Assembly: GCA_945910005.1 (NCBI GenBank)
Contig: OX246745.1
Span: 11,278,436-11,342,435 of the forward strand
From: Isoperla grammatica
Lineage: Eukaryota > Arthropoda > Insecta > Plecoptera > Perlodidae
Direction of reading: 5' to 3'
DNA: 64,000 bases
Shown here one piece after another: positions 25,126-36,572 of this stretch (its first letter is position 1; each line of letters opens with the position of its first letter). The notes beneath the pieces are model-generated. The model was not told where the DNA came from, did not search any database, and saw nothing but the letters and a program-made list of their open reading frames with translations. The position numbers and the translations under genes are program-made.

Positions 25126-25730
25126 CGTACAACATCTTCGGTAATGCTTCCAGTGATGATTTCAGGCATATCCCGGGGGGGGGGGCAGAGCCCCCCCCCC
25201 GGCAGTCGTAAATGCCCCCCCCCCTAGCAGATTGAAAAAATCACATGAAGTAATGTAAATTTGCAGAAAAAAAAAATGCTAAATACAAGAAAATTAGGTA
25301 TATTTTTCCACCTCATATAGGACTAGGAAATAAATCGATTTCCGCGAAAAACTCATCTACATAAATGGTCCAACATTTTATTTTCTATTTAAGCGATGTT
25401 AGGTAAAGGTAAGAATGACAAATAGGAATCACCTCATATTCGAAAACTGAAAGGATGGCATCAACAGAGACCGTAACCCCCTCCACCCCTGCCTTTTGTC
25501 ACGGCGTAAAAAAAAGCCATAAAATGAGTTACTAATTTAGCAACACCCCAGATTTTTATCAGCCCCCCCTAGGAAAAATGTCTGAAATCATCACTGAATG
25601 CTTCCGTCACAGGTGGGTGAGCGGCAGCCAACCAGCGGCCGTGACTAATCCAAATACCTGCTCGGGTTGGCCGAGACCGTAAACACGTCATTGATTGATG
25701 ACGAAAGCATTACCGAAGTTGTTGTAAGAG
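25126..25730. mobile_element. Palindromic MITE (CTTCGGTAATGCTTTCGTC family), interrupted copy
   Basis: Left end CATCTTCGGTAATGCTTC, right end GACGAAAGCATTACCGAAG; interior GGCAGCCAACCAGCG and GTTGGCCGAGACCG. Sister copies at 23358-23512 and 26008-26152. Split by the insertion at 25151-25596. Confidence 0.75.
25151..25596. mobile_element. hAT-type MITE with 8-bp duplication, nested in another MITE
   Basis: Termini CAGTGATGATTTCAGGCAT and ATGTCTGAAATCATCACTG; flanking AATGCTTC at 25143-25150 and 25597-25604 is a perfect 8-bp duplication. It interrupts the palindromic MITE 25126-25730. Poly-G and poly-C near the left end. Confidence 0.85.
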
Positions 25731-26007
25731 AACTGTAGTAGCGAAACTCGAGCTATTTTCTTGCTGCAAACACATGCGTGCACAGGTCGTATGTCTATGG
25801 CTGTGGGTGTAGTCAAAGAGCCGATAAAGTAGTACTGCCACGTCATCTTGAGGTAGTTTTTGTAATGGTAAATTACGCATGTCAACCCAGTCCCCGCTAC
25901 GTGCGCTAGTGTCGCCGTGCGTAACTTGTTCAATGGAGCTGCTCTACTTTATGGGTTAGTAATATACTGTGATAGCAATGTGCCTGTAACATGTACAATG
26001 TAATAAA

Positions 26008-26152
26008 CTCGTCGTACAACATCTTCGGTAATGCTTCCGTCACGGGTGGGTGAGTGGCAGCCAACCAGCGACCGTGGCTAGTTCAGATACCTGCTCGGGT
26101 TGGCCGAGACCCTAAACACGTCATTGATTGATGACGAAAGCATTACCGAAGT
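26008..26152. mobile_element. Palindromic MITE, intact copy
   Basis: Inverted ends CAACATCTTCGGTAATGCTT and AAAGCATTACCGAAGTTGTG with the same interior as the copies at 23358 and 25126. Confidence 0.8.
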
Positions 26153-26749
26153 TGTGTGGCGAGACCTATAACACATATTGCTAATACATAATAATAGTGT
26201 CATACTGGAGGCATGAAAACGAGATGCAACTAAATTCAGGTCGGTAGTTGTCCCATACGTCCTTTCACTTATACATAATCCATGACGAAACCACCTTGCA
26301 AGTTAACGCGACGAGACTTTACGTAAATAAACAAACACTAGCTAGATCCACGCGACGTTACAACCAATAAAACAAGACGTTCGAAGTTCGGAAACGGTTA
26401 TGGCTATGAAATGGGAATACCAGTGTTGACGAAATAATAACTATTAAAACGTCTATTAAAAGCAACTCTATGTGATTGATAACATCGTAGGTATCACTCT
26501 AATTTAGAACATCGACACCATAATTATTTTTTGGTCGTACTCTATTAAATTAGTAAATCGATACAATTCAATGTCAATTGCTTTCTTTATCAGTGCTGTC
26601 AATATGGTGATTTTAATAGACTATACGCTACGCACTAGTTTCAACAAACGCATTGAACACGGTTGGATACTTCATAAAGTTTTCGATTGTTAATACTGTT
26701 CAATAAGTTAACATTACATCTGATCGTATTTTATTGCTAGAGAATTTAC

Positions 26750-26827
26750 CTTGACGCTATCTGGTTCTGAATCGAGCCCGTCAGATGAGCTAGTGACGTA
26801 ATAGTCCACAGATGGAGCTGAATTCAC
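26750..26827 (-). CDS. Internal coding exon of main gene (78 bases, phase 0-0)
   Basis: Acceptor TATTCCATTTCAG and donor GTCAAG|GTAAATTC. 26 codons (VNSAPSVDYYVTSSSDGLD and onward), acidic and Ser-rich. Because it is 78 bases and starts and ends in phase 0, it could be skipped without disturbing the frame, so a cassette-exon role is possible. No other function can be read from it. Confidence 0.75.
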
Positions 26828-27919
26828 CTGAAATGGAATATACAACGAGACGTGAACCCAAGCAGAAGGAACGGTCAAATACTAACATTCCAAGTATGAA
26901 AATACATAATTGAACTTGAAATTAAATATAATTGAAAGTAAAGTTCATTTCATACTGTATCATATCTAATTGAATACATGTTGTAGATTACAGCGTAATT
27001 CTAGTTCTGGTTGAATTTTAGTTTTAGTTTTTATTAGTTCAACCTTACTAGCTAACTATGTAATGTAGCTTTTATTCGCTTGTACAAGACAGTGGAAACA
27101 TTGATAGCGTTTAGCAACACCTCCGAGAGCTATCGTCCGCGTAGATCCCAGAGCTAAAAATGGCAACCCGGGAAATGATAAAACCCGATAGAAAAGAAAT
27201 TGCTTCTATTTATAGCTTCACTTAACCAGCGTTCAAAAACTGATTTTAAACGTTATTTTCGGATTGCGTCAACGGTGCAATCAATTTTAATATCACGGAG
27301 AAATAATAACATTTGTGTTGTCGTCACCGTTACTCTAGTTATAGGCAAGGTAAATAATTCAATATTTTACATCCGCTGCAAACTGTAATTAAGTTTGATA
27401 TTGGAATTTGAATCGCAACTGGGAAATAGCAACAACATGAGATTCCAAACCATCGTTTACAGGATCAGTGGCCACATCTATGTTTACATGAAATAATGTG
27501 TTACATAACATTAGTCCAAGTGGACACAATAGGCACACAATATTCATCAGCATACTCTCACATTATAAAGTTTAAACCAGCTGCCCTCGTTACGCTTTAA
27601 CGAGCTCTTAAAGGTTCTAAAAAATGAGTTTTTTTTATTAAAAATGTTGATTTCAACTATCTGGAAAGGCATTCTTTAAATTATTCTGATACAAGTGGAA
27701 TTGCACTTAATAACTCCTAATAATGCCCAGATAAACATAATATAATTAAAGAATGTAAACACATGGAAGTACTTGCCGCTTATGTTCGTACAACATGCAA
27801 GTTTTGGCTTTGACCGTTAATAAAACAATATTAATTTCATTATAAAAAAAGGTAAGAAAAGTACACACAAAAATTGTAGGCTTGTAGTTGTAGGTGGCGC
27901 CTCCACCAAGGCCACTCAC

Positions 27920-28127
27920 CTCTTCCAAGCTCCCAGGGTCGTTGTACCGGACCTGGCTGACCGGTCCACTGTCTTGCCTCCAACGAGCGCGAGATCGGGA
28001 GTGCTTGTTGCGCCAGTAGTCAAGGTTACTCTCCAACGCGCTCCATTCTGTGCTGGGGGCGCGATGGGGAACCGCCATTCCCTGGCCGGCGTCCCATTCC
28101 ATGACCAGACTTATCGGAGAAGCGGGG
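27920..28127 (-). CDS. Internal coding exon of main gene
   Basis: Acceptor TTTTCCCCCATGCAG; donor GGAAGAG|GTGAGTGG, a near-perfect match to consensus. The first base C completes AGC (Ser) with the AG left by the upstream exon; 69 further codons follow and the exon ends in phase 0. The peptide includes SLVMEWDAGQGMAVPHRAP, then ALESNLDYWRNKHSRSRARW (strongly basic) and VRYNDPGSLEE. No known domain was recognised; the Trp/Tyr/Asn/Lys cluster looks like a conserved short motif. Confidence 0.8.
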
Positions 28128-28631
28128 CTGCATGGGGGAAAACCAAAGATGTTGGAATAGTAGTACTATAGTAGGTCTAGATGACGCACTGGCGCTGCGG
28201 TCGTTATTGCATATTGAAGGCTGCCATTAATATGGAATTAACATGGTTTTTGTAATCCAGAGACTACGTGGATCAACATTCAAAATTTCATAATTCGTGT
28301 TTTTAATAATTGAAACTGCTTCAATAAAATAGTATATTTATACCAGATACTGTTAAAAATCTAAAGTGTTAAGTTTGTGTTAAGTTTAATACGTTTCTTT
28401 TTTTTTAAGTAGATAATTTCAAACAAAATAGCGTCAATGCCATATTAATGGCGGCATTCAATTTGCAATAAATTTTCACCGCCTACTGTTATGGAGTCAT
28501 AGGGGCTTGGGGAAAACAGAAATACAACATTAGGTGACATTGAATTCACGTGAACACCGGTTTAGTTTACAAAGGGAAAACGTGCCATGCACTACCGTCC
28601 CCTCTTTTTAGTTTACGTCCTCATGAGTGCG

Positions 28632-29880
28632 TCATGTAACTCACCTGGTGTCTCGTTGCGGTTGGTAGTATAGTGCGTCATGTAACTCACCTGGTGTCTC
28701 GTTGCGGTTGGTAGTAGTGCGTCATGTAACTCACCTGGTGTCTCGATGCGGTTGGTAGTATAGTGCGTCATGTAACTCACCTGGTGTCTCGTTGCGGTTG
28801 GTAGTATAGTGCGTCATGTAACTCACCTGGTGTCTCGTTGCGGTTGGTAGTATAGTGCGTCATGTAACTCACCTGGTGTCTCGTTGCGGTTGGTAGTATA
28901 GTGCGTCATGTAACTCACCTGGTGTCTCGTTGCGGTTGGTAGTAGTGCGTCATGTAACTCACCTGGTGTCTCGTTGCGGTTGGTAGTATAGTGCATCATG
29001 TAACTCACCTGGTGTCTCGTTGCGGTTGGTAGTATAGTGCGTCATGTAACTCACCTGGTGTCTCGTTGCGGTTGGTAGTAGTGCGTCATGTAACTCACCT
29101 GGTGTCTCGTTGCGGTTGGTAGTAGTGCGTCATGTAACTCACCTGGTGTCTCGTTACGGTTGGTAGTAGTGCGTCATGTAACTCACCTGGTGTCTCGTTG
29201 CGGTTGGTAGTATAGTGCGTCATGTAACTCACCTGGTGTCTCGTTGCGGTTGGTAGTATAGTGCGTCATGTAACTCACCTGGTGTCTCGTTGCGGTTGGT
29301 AGTATAGTGCGTCATGTAACTCACCTGGTGTCTCGTTGCGGTTGGTAGTAGTGCGTCATGTAACTCACCTGGTGTCTCGTTGCGGTTGGTAGTATAGTGC
29401 GTCATGTAACTCACCTGATGTCTCGTTGCGGTTGGTAGTAGTGCGTCATGTAACTCACCTGGTGTCTCGTTGCGGTTGGTAGTATAGTGCGTCATGTAAC
29501 TCACCTGGTGTCTCGTTGCGGTTGGTAGTAGTGCGTCATGTAACTCACCTGGTGTCTCGTTGCGGTTGGTAGTAGTGCGTCATGTAACTCACCTGGTGTC
29601 TCGTTGCGGTTGGTAGTAGTGCGTCATGTAACTCACCTGGTGTCTCGTTGCGGTTGGTAGTAGTGCGTCATGTAACTCACCTGGTGTCTCGTTGCGGTTG
29701 GTAGTAGTGCGTCATGTAACTCACCTGGTGTCTCGTTGCGGTTGGTAGTAGTGCGTCATGTAACTCACCTGGTGTCTCGTTGCGGTTGGTAGTAGTGCGT
29801 CATGTAACTCACCTGGTGTCTCGTTGCGGTTGGTAGTAGTGCGTCATGTAACTCACCTGGTGTCTCGTTGCGGGTGGTAG
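28632..29880 (-). repeat. Splice-donor minisatellite (about 28 copies, 44/46 bp)
   Basis: The array is built from a unit of 44 bases, with a 46-base variant carrying an extra TA. On the minus strand each unit contains CGAGACACCAG|GTGAGTTAC, identical to the 3' end of exon 29857-30020 and its donor. I counted about 28 donor copies including the exon's own; one unit has CTGATG in place of CTGGTG and one GATGCGG for GTTGCGG. The array lies wholly in the intron downstream of that exon, directly abutting it. Confidence 0.95.
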
Positions 29881-30020
29881 TAATGCGGCATGCCGGAGGA
29901 GCCAGGGATGGGCGAGGTATGTTGTGAGGGCCATCGAACAGTCGGCGAGGGCTGACTACCAACCACAAGGGACGTCTCCGGGCGGACATACACATCCAGC
30001 TCCACGTCGCAGTCAATCAC
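29857..30020 (-). CDS. Internal coding exon flanked on both sides by minisatellites
   Basis: Acceptor CCGTGTTCTAG|GTGATTGAC and donor ACACCAG|GTGAGTTAC. 164 bases, phase 0 in, phase 2 out, so AG joins the C of the next exon to give Ser. It encodes VIDCDVELDVYVRPETSLVV, then a Pro/Ser-rich stretch and HYYHPQRDT. The last roughly 26 exon bases plus the first roughly 18 intron bases are the unit of the array at 28632-29880. Any downstream copy of the donor would extend the exon into AGG TGA, a stop lying inside the donor itself, so only the exon-proximal donor gives a full-length protein. Confidence 0.8.
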
Positions 30021-30023
30021 CTA

Positions 30024-30705
30024 GAACACGGACAATCACATCACCTACACGGATTCGAGATGGCCAATCATGTCACCTACACGCATCTAACACGGCCAAT
30101 CATGTGATCATCTTGCTTGAACATGGCCAATCACGTGACGCCCACGCATCATACAGGTCAATCACGTCATCGTCTTGCTTGAACATGGCCAATCACGTGA
30201 CGCCCACGCATCTACGGGTCAATCACGTCATCGTCTTGCTTGAACATGGCCAATCACGTGACACCCACGCATCACACAGGTCAATCACGTGACGCCCACG
30301 CATCATAAAGGTCAATCACGTCATCGTCTTGCTTGAACATGGCCAATCACGTGATACCCACGCATCCTACAGGTCAATCACGTGACGCCCACGCATCCTA
30401 CAGGCCAATCACGTCATCGTCTTGCTTGAACATGGCCAATCACGTGACACCCACGCATCACACAGGTCAATCACGTGACGCCCACGCATCATAAAGGTCA
30501 ATCACGTCATCGTCTTGCTTGAACATGGCCAATCACGTGACGCCCACGCATCATACAGGTCAATCACGTCATCGTCTTGCTTGAACACGGCCAATCACGT
30601 GACGCCCACGCATCATACAGGAACAGGCCAATCACGTCATCGTCTTGCTTGAACATGGCCAATCACGGGACGCCCACGCATCCTACAGGTAAATCACGAG
30701 AGCTC
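30024..30705 (-). repeat. Minisatellite with E-box, EGR-type and CRE-like sites beside an acceptor
   Basis: Alternating blocks of AATCACGTGACGCCCACGC and ATCACGTCATCGTCTTGC followed by TTGAACATGGCC. The left end merges with the acceptor of exon 29857-30020: GTGATTGAC, the first nine exon bases, is also part of the repeat unit. CACGTG (E-box), GCGTGGGCG (EGR/Zif268-type, eight intact copies on the minus strand, three variants) and TGACGTGA (CRE-like) recur in fixed order. Confidence 0.85.
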
Positions 30706-31664
30706 ACCTGACGTGACTCAGCCGCAGATCAATGTCGTACAATAATCACCAGCAGATTTCCAAGCTGCTGTGAGGCTCCCTCGCCTTCTCATCCCGTCGC
30801 TATCACAGAGCTGCGGATACGGCGTTCTTATCTCACCTTGTATACTGACTATTACAACTTACCACCCTTCAGTACACTTTTAATGGGTTCCTGACGTGAA
30901 AATAATGTTTTGCTACACGAAGTTACTCTCCTATGGGCGCCAGTTGCGACCACTCGTTTTAAAAGGGAGAAGTTCTGATTTCTTATGCATAATCTCACAC
31001 GAGATTTTTATACAAAACGTTTTGTCACTGGCTTACACCAAGCTCTACCCTCTGTGAGGCAATACAATTGCTTTGCCAGGTAATAAAAATAATCAACAAT
31101 CACCTTTCCAAAAGGAATTCCTCACTTTCCTAAAGGCGGTTGAATAGGCACATGGACTCAAGTAGGTTCTTCCACAGGCCATTCATTCACCTTCCCATCG
31201 TTCCACGTCATCATTGAGCTTAAACGCAAACCAAGTTACATTTAGTTTTGGAATCTAAAATATGTCCATCACTAGCAATATAATACAGGCTGTGGTTAAT
31301 ATAAACAAAGCTTTGTCAGCGCTAGTGAGGCATAGAAGGTGTTCAAAAGGCATTTTAATTAAATTCATTACTTCTTTGTTAATTTCGTGAGTGCGTTGCA
31401 GATAGAATTATATTATCTTCTAGCCGTACTGACAAAAAATGCATCGACCGATCTCTATATTTCCAGCAAAGATTACAGTTTCCAGTCTAGCCTGACTGGT
31501 TGGGTACAATAATCGCATTCTTATTTTTCTTGAACAACAGTGAAGGTTATATTGACAAAATTATATAAATATTTTTTCTTTCGAAACTTTTTTTTAATCT
31601 TAGATTAGGTCTTCTTTCAAGGAAAAATAATTTATGAAAATAAAAACACTGTTCATTTATTTAC

Positions 31665-31776
31665 CTCTGCATCCATTCCGGGAATTGTGTTCCAAGAGAG
31701 GGGAGTATCATCCATGCCATACGACTGACGTTGGAAGAAGATGGCAGGTCTTGTATTCTCATCGCCTGCTCGGTAC
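31665..31776 (-). CDS. First common coding exon of main gene (phase 2 entry)
   Basis: Acceptor CATGTTTGTTTGTAG and donor GCAGAG|GTAAATAA. 112 bases: one base completes a codon begun upstream, then 37 codons (YRAGDENTRPAIFFQRQSYG and onward to PGMDAE), ending in phase 0 as the next exon requires. Four independent upstream candidates (ends at 55261, 51423, 39209, and 54201 via 46326) all finish in phase 2 and can join here, which makes this the likely junction between variable N-termini and the shared tail. Confidence 0.75.
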
Positions 31777-34700
31777 CTACAAACAAACATGGCGGTTAGT
31801 CTCAAGGTCAGACACGAGGGGTCGGTTACCTCTAAACTTACTAACACGTGGGGGAAACTCGAAATAGTTCTGCAGATAAGTTTGTGTTTGGCCTAGTAAC
31901 TTGGCAAAGTTTGGCGTATTTATGTCTTCCTAAGTTAGATATATTTGGGCTGAACTACACAATAGCAAATGTATTCCTTGTGTACAACCAGCCAGGTGTT
32001 CTACCTGATAAAGTAGTAGACTTTATTTACAGTCAGAGTTGGTTTAAGTTTTTAAACCTGTGGCTTTCTTCAATATCGGTCATATTATTTTGTTTCAATT
32101 AACGCTGATGAATAGATTCTTGTTTTTACGAATACGTTGACAACGAACAATCATGATTTTTTTATACTTACAGCGTTACTTTCGACTGAATTGATGTACA
32201 CTTTCAGTTTTAGAGAATATTTTATCATTTCCCCGGAATGAGTTATTTATATTGGTTTAGAACTGTGTTAATGTATTACTGATAATTCCACATGTTCCGT
32301 GTGTTTCCCTACGCTAGTCGACTCTCCAGTGAAATACAGGTAGCAAGCAATGAAAAATATCACATTTTTCATCAAGTTCGAGTTTTCATCAAGCCCACTT
32401 AGTAGCATGTATTTTATTTATATGTCGATGGTTTCGTTATAGAAAAAATATTTTAAATAGACAGATTGAATTTTGTTTGTTTGAATGAAACAGTTATCAA
32501 TGATCACGTCTTATTTACATGTTTAATGGCATAAAACAAAATAGTTGTTAAATCAAACTTCAATTAATAAATCAATGGTTATAACAAAGTTATTGGCACG
32601 TATTTATGCGTTATTTTATAGTTTTTGAAAATATTTCACCGCTTTTTCGCACGTTTTGAAACGGAGTTGTATTGTCTACAGCTTTTCTATCCTCTCTACA
32701 TTATAATTGTCTCACTTAAGAAGGGAATTAGACTGTGAAATTGATTACAACGATATTAGCTCTGTGCATTTAAAATGTTAACCTGCATTGAACTGGAAAG
32801 AGCGGCAATCTTACTATGATAACATCAATCTTAATTTTTCTCCCGCTTCACTGCGTCATTTTGCTGAAAAAGACTAAGAAAACAATAAATAAACGTTATG
32901 TGGAACTGCGCAAAGGTATATCACGTATTTACTCGCCCTTCTCTCCAGGCAATTGTGTACTTGGTCGTACTCTATAGTCTCTAAGTAAACAAGGTCGCTT
33001 CATACACTGTTTGAGCTGTTTTGCAATATTACTGCTTTTGTAAACGGAATCAAACTTTTAAACAAAGAAACAGATCAATAGCTCAGACACCCACTAATGT
33101 TTGTCTTACTTCTTCGCGTGGTGCATTGACGTGCACGGGGGAGGGGGGTGGGGACTGCCCATTTGCTTTGTCTTGTAGCGTATTAGAAGTAGAGAAGTAG
33201 CAGTGTGTGTATGAATGTCCTTGGTGATCTACACGTCTCAGTATTCATTGGTTGCGCGTACATCCCATCTTGGCTACATTTGTGACCAAACTTTGACGTT
33301 GCCACGGAAAAACATATGAAGCCTGTTGTGGCAGAACAAAGAAATCCTCAGCTCTTTAAAATTCGCCCTGTTTTTTTAAATAGAGTTGATATGTGTGATT
33401 TTTTATTAGTTTTATCTACTTTTTAATATTTTAAATGATGCTTATTTAGTAAATTTGAATAATATTCGCTAATGATCTAGGATAGACCTGCACCAATTGT
33501 GTCGGAATAATGGACGCTGTTACATCACGTGGGAACTACGAATAGCTTCCATGCACTTTGTAGCGCCTGCGTTATTCAAAACAGAAGGGGAAATAGAACA
33601 ATTAATATTATCAATCCTTGGTTGAGTTTGAAACCGCTCTCGATAACTTTCCTTCCTGTTATCTACGAGTCTTCTCGTGTGCCTGATAATTACATCAATC
33701 TGCGTCGGGAAGTCTTGTTTACTAAGCATTCGCGTTAAGTGTTCGCCTCTCCGCTTTATGGTTTACGATTTAACGCTAAGGGGTTTTATAATAACGGGGG
33801 CGTTCACATCACTTTCTATGGCTTCACACACTCGACATCAGTCTAGGCCGGCCGGCGTGGATAAAGTACCTGAAAGGTTTCTTGTGGGCTATCCCTGAAA
33901 TTAAAAGTATGCATTTTTGGTATAAGGTTTAGGAGATATAATATCTCTTCTTATAATATTTCTTCTTCTAAACTGCCTGGCCATAACCAAAATACATCAT
34001 CCACATAACGATAAATAATCTTTGATTATTGGCCTCCATATTTTTTCGATAAGGGTATCAACTAAAACCGTTATTTGTAATAAAGACACCATTCTTGTTT
34101 TTTGTTTGTGTTTTTCTTTTGTACATACCATAAATAAAGCAAAATTAGGTGTGTTGTTGTAATATTTTGTTAACGCAATACAATATTGAAAAAGTGGCTA
34201 AAAACGCAAATGTGGTTTCGTAAGAGCGAAAAGCTTGATTTAAAAAGTTTCAAATATTTCAGTCATTACGGTTGTTATTTTTGGAAATAATTAACGAATT
34301 TATTTTTCGCTATAACGTAACGATGATGACAGTTCCATTTCTTACGAAACGATGTTTGTCTTACTAAATCATTGACAATTTCCAATTTTTTGTATTTTTT
34401 CTCAAAGTATTACCAAAGATTGTAATCTTTGGTATTACTAACAAAACGTTAATTTTGCGTAGTATCAAGAATATCAGGTGTGATTGAAAACGCAACAGTG
34501 TATATTGAACATAGTTGTAATAGTATAATACTGTCTGTAGAGACGACCAATTGGAATAGACTATACTCCACCAGCACAGTAAATTTGGCGCCAAGGAGCC
34601 GTCAAAGCTTTGGGCTATCGATTCATACATACATTATTCATTCTACCTGTTACCTACTCTGTTCTATTTTGCCATTTACATGTGTGATTTTCCAGGGTTA

Positions 34701-35940
34701 TGTTTAGAGCTTCTAACAACATGGCTAGGATGCATCTAGATTGGATTTAAATAGGTATGAATTCGAAATATTCGCGATTAAAATCCGCAAATTGTTACAC
34801 ATTCTAAAGAAAATTAAACGTGAATTACATTATATTCACAGTCATTTGTAATCAGATGAGGCACCACATTATTAATTATTCGGCTTGTTGCATCTTCAAA
34901 AAAAAAATCTTACTTACATTGATCTTTTGCAGTGATTCGATCTTTGGTACTATAGTACAGGATAGGAGTGTTTTTGCACATATGAGTTTGTATTTTGATT
35001 TTTTCTTTGAAATATTGCTTTATACAATAAATTGTTAATATTTTTAGTGGGAGAAACGTACGTTACAACTGTTTATATTTTGATTTTAAATACAAATGTA
35101 TTGTTGAGTTATTGTTTCTATGACTGCTATAAGTAATTACATTATTATTTTTAATAGTTTAAATTCTAACTCTTGTGTATTATAGGGATTCTTACGGAAG
35201 AAAAATAACCATATTCTTTCCCAGTTTCATCTTTCAAGAGTTATTAGCATTATTATTATTGTTATAATTATAATAACGGTTATTACAACTCTTGAGCCAT
35301 GCAAGGAACTCTGTTAAATATGGCACCTAATCCTCTTAAAAGTACTAAAAATAGAAAAGAAAATCAAAATCTTTGGATTATGGACCCTGTTAGTAGACAC
35401 GTGTTTGAATTAGTAAAAAGTACTGTTGATAGTGTGTGACTTATTTGAGTAAAAATGAGAATGATACAAATTATACAGATGAAGGTAACTGAGTGGAAAA
35501 TGTAGATAATAGTTTAATAAAAATATTAGTGTTGTAGATTTAATGATAAAGTCTCAGGTGAACAACAGATATGCCAAGCGTGCTCGCCTGTCAAAATAAA
35601 TTGATGACACTCTCAATTCATTTTTCATTGTCATACCCCTGTTTTAAACAAATTATGTCTACGACGGGTATTGAGCGCGGTTGCCAAATCCTCCTAACAC
35701 CGTTGCCAGATTAAGATAGGTATTTGGCTCGTTTTCCACGCTTCGCGAGTGCCAAATAAAGCACTTGTGCTCTCGTGTATCAAATCTGAGGTACAATGAT
35801 GTCGCCTCAGGGACACATTTACTGCTGAAACTAGGACATTTAACCACAGTAATGAGTCATTTCAGACGATTTGAACCACTTTCAGGGGTTTGGAATTGAA
35901 AAATTAAAGAAAAAACTGAGAACGAAAATGGTTGTATTTT
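31777..35940. other. Intron sequence, nothing supported
   Basis: AT-rich. Isolated GTAAGT donors with short open frames (near 32170 and 34915, minus) end in phases that do not fit the common exon. Confidence 0.5.
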
Positions 35941-35943
35941 GTA

Positions 35944-35985
35944 AGTATGTAAGTATGTATGTATGTATGTATGTATGTATGTATG

Positions 35986-36022
<37 letters not shown>

Positions 36023-36157
36023 ACCAACCCCGACTGGGAATCGAACCCAGGTCTCCCACTTGCCGGGTGGGCGCCATAACCCCTAGACCACCGGGACCGG
36101 TAATTCAATGCCTGGATGTACAACCACGTCAAGAGTGTTCTTGAAAAATATTCATAT

Positions 36158-36190
<33 letters not shown>
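35944..36190. repeat. (GTAT)n and (TA)n repeats around the tRNA-like sequence
   Basis: GTAT units 35944-35990, TA 35990-36016, and a second TA run 36158-36189 that abuts the palindrome; a third TA run is at 36541-36568. Confidence 0.92.
36024..36098 (-). pseudogene. tRNA-like sequence beside TA repeats
   Basis: On the minus strand an A-box-like GTGGTCTAGGGGTTA and a B-box GGGTTCGATTCCCAG are spaced as in a tRNA, with an anticodon-stem pair CCCAC/GTGGG and a seven-base loop. The loop lacks U33 and the acceptor stem pairs imperfectly, so it is more likely the head of a tRNA-derived SINE than a working tRNA. It lies between a GTAT/TA repeat (35944-36016) and a TA run followed by the palindrome at 36188. 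Confidence 0.45.
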
Positions 36191-36194
<4 letters not shown>

Positions 36195-36509
36195 AGTAGG
36201 TTTTCGGGTTGCTGTCCACGTTACTTGCTCTTTAGAGACTGGTTGCTGGCCCAGAAATGGGCCATTGTCAATGTCTCGACGTTTCGACAAAATCGCATTT
36301 GCCATCTTCAGGAAGATTCGTTGGTTTCCGAAGCTGAGAACCGAATTCGAATTCGGTTCTCAGCTTCGGAAACCAACGAATCTTCCTGAAGATGGCAAAT
36401 GCGATTTTGTCGAAACGTCGAGACATTGACAATGGCCCATTTCTGGGCCAGCAACCAGTCTCTAAAGAGCAAGTAACGTGGACAGCAACCCGAAAACCTA
36501 CTACTACAT
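36188..36509. repeat. 322-bp perfect palindrome
   Basis: Two 161-base arms with no spacer; the centre is GAATTC|GAATTC at 36348/36349. I compared the arms block by block and found no mismatch. Flanked on both sides by (TA)n. Each arm holds CTGAAGA then a stem-loop then GAAAC (36386-36416 on plus, mirrored on minus). Confidence 0.9.
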
Positions 36510-36541
36510 CTTCTTCAGTCCGCGAAAACCTACAGAATAAC

Positions 36542-36572
<31 letters not shown>

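Noticed and set aside
28823..29504. Repeated peptide frames on the minus strand over the splice-donor array
   Set aside because: They begin inside the array and have no splice or start context; with 44- and 46-base units the frame is not maintained as a coding repeat would be.
28632..30705. CRISPR-like array
   Set aside because: Repeats are directly adjacent with no unique spacers, in an intron of a eukaryotic gene; these are minisatellites.
34364..34930. Minus-strand ATG exon ending at a GTAAGT donor near 34915
   Set aside because: It ends in phase 1 and cannot join the common exon at 31665; GTAAGT is expected by chance many times in 64 kb.
36268..36543. Overlapping ORFs on both strands at 36.1-36.6 kb
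   Set aside because: Both arms of a perfect palindrome necessarily give the same peptide on each strand; the sequence looks like a retroelement end.
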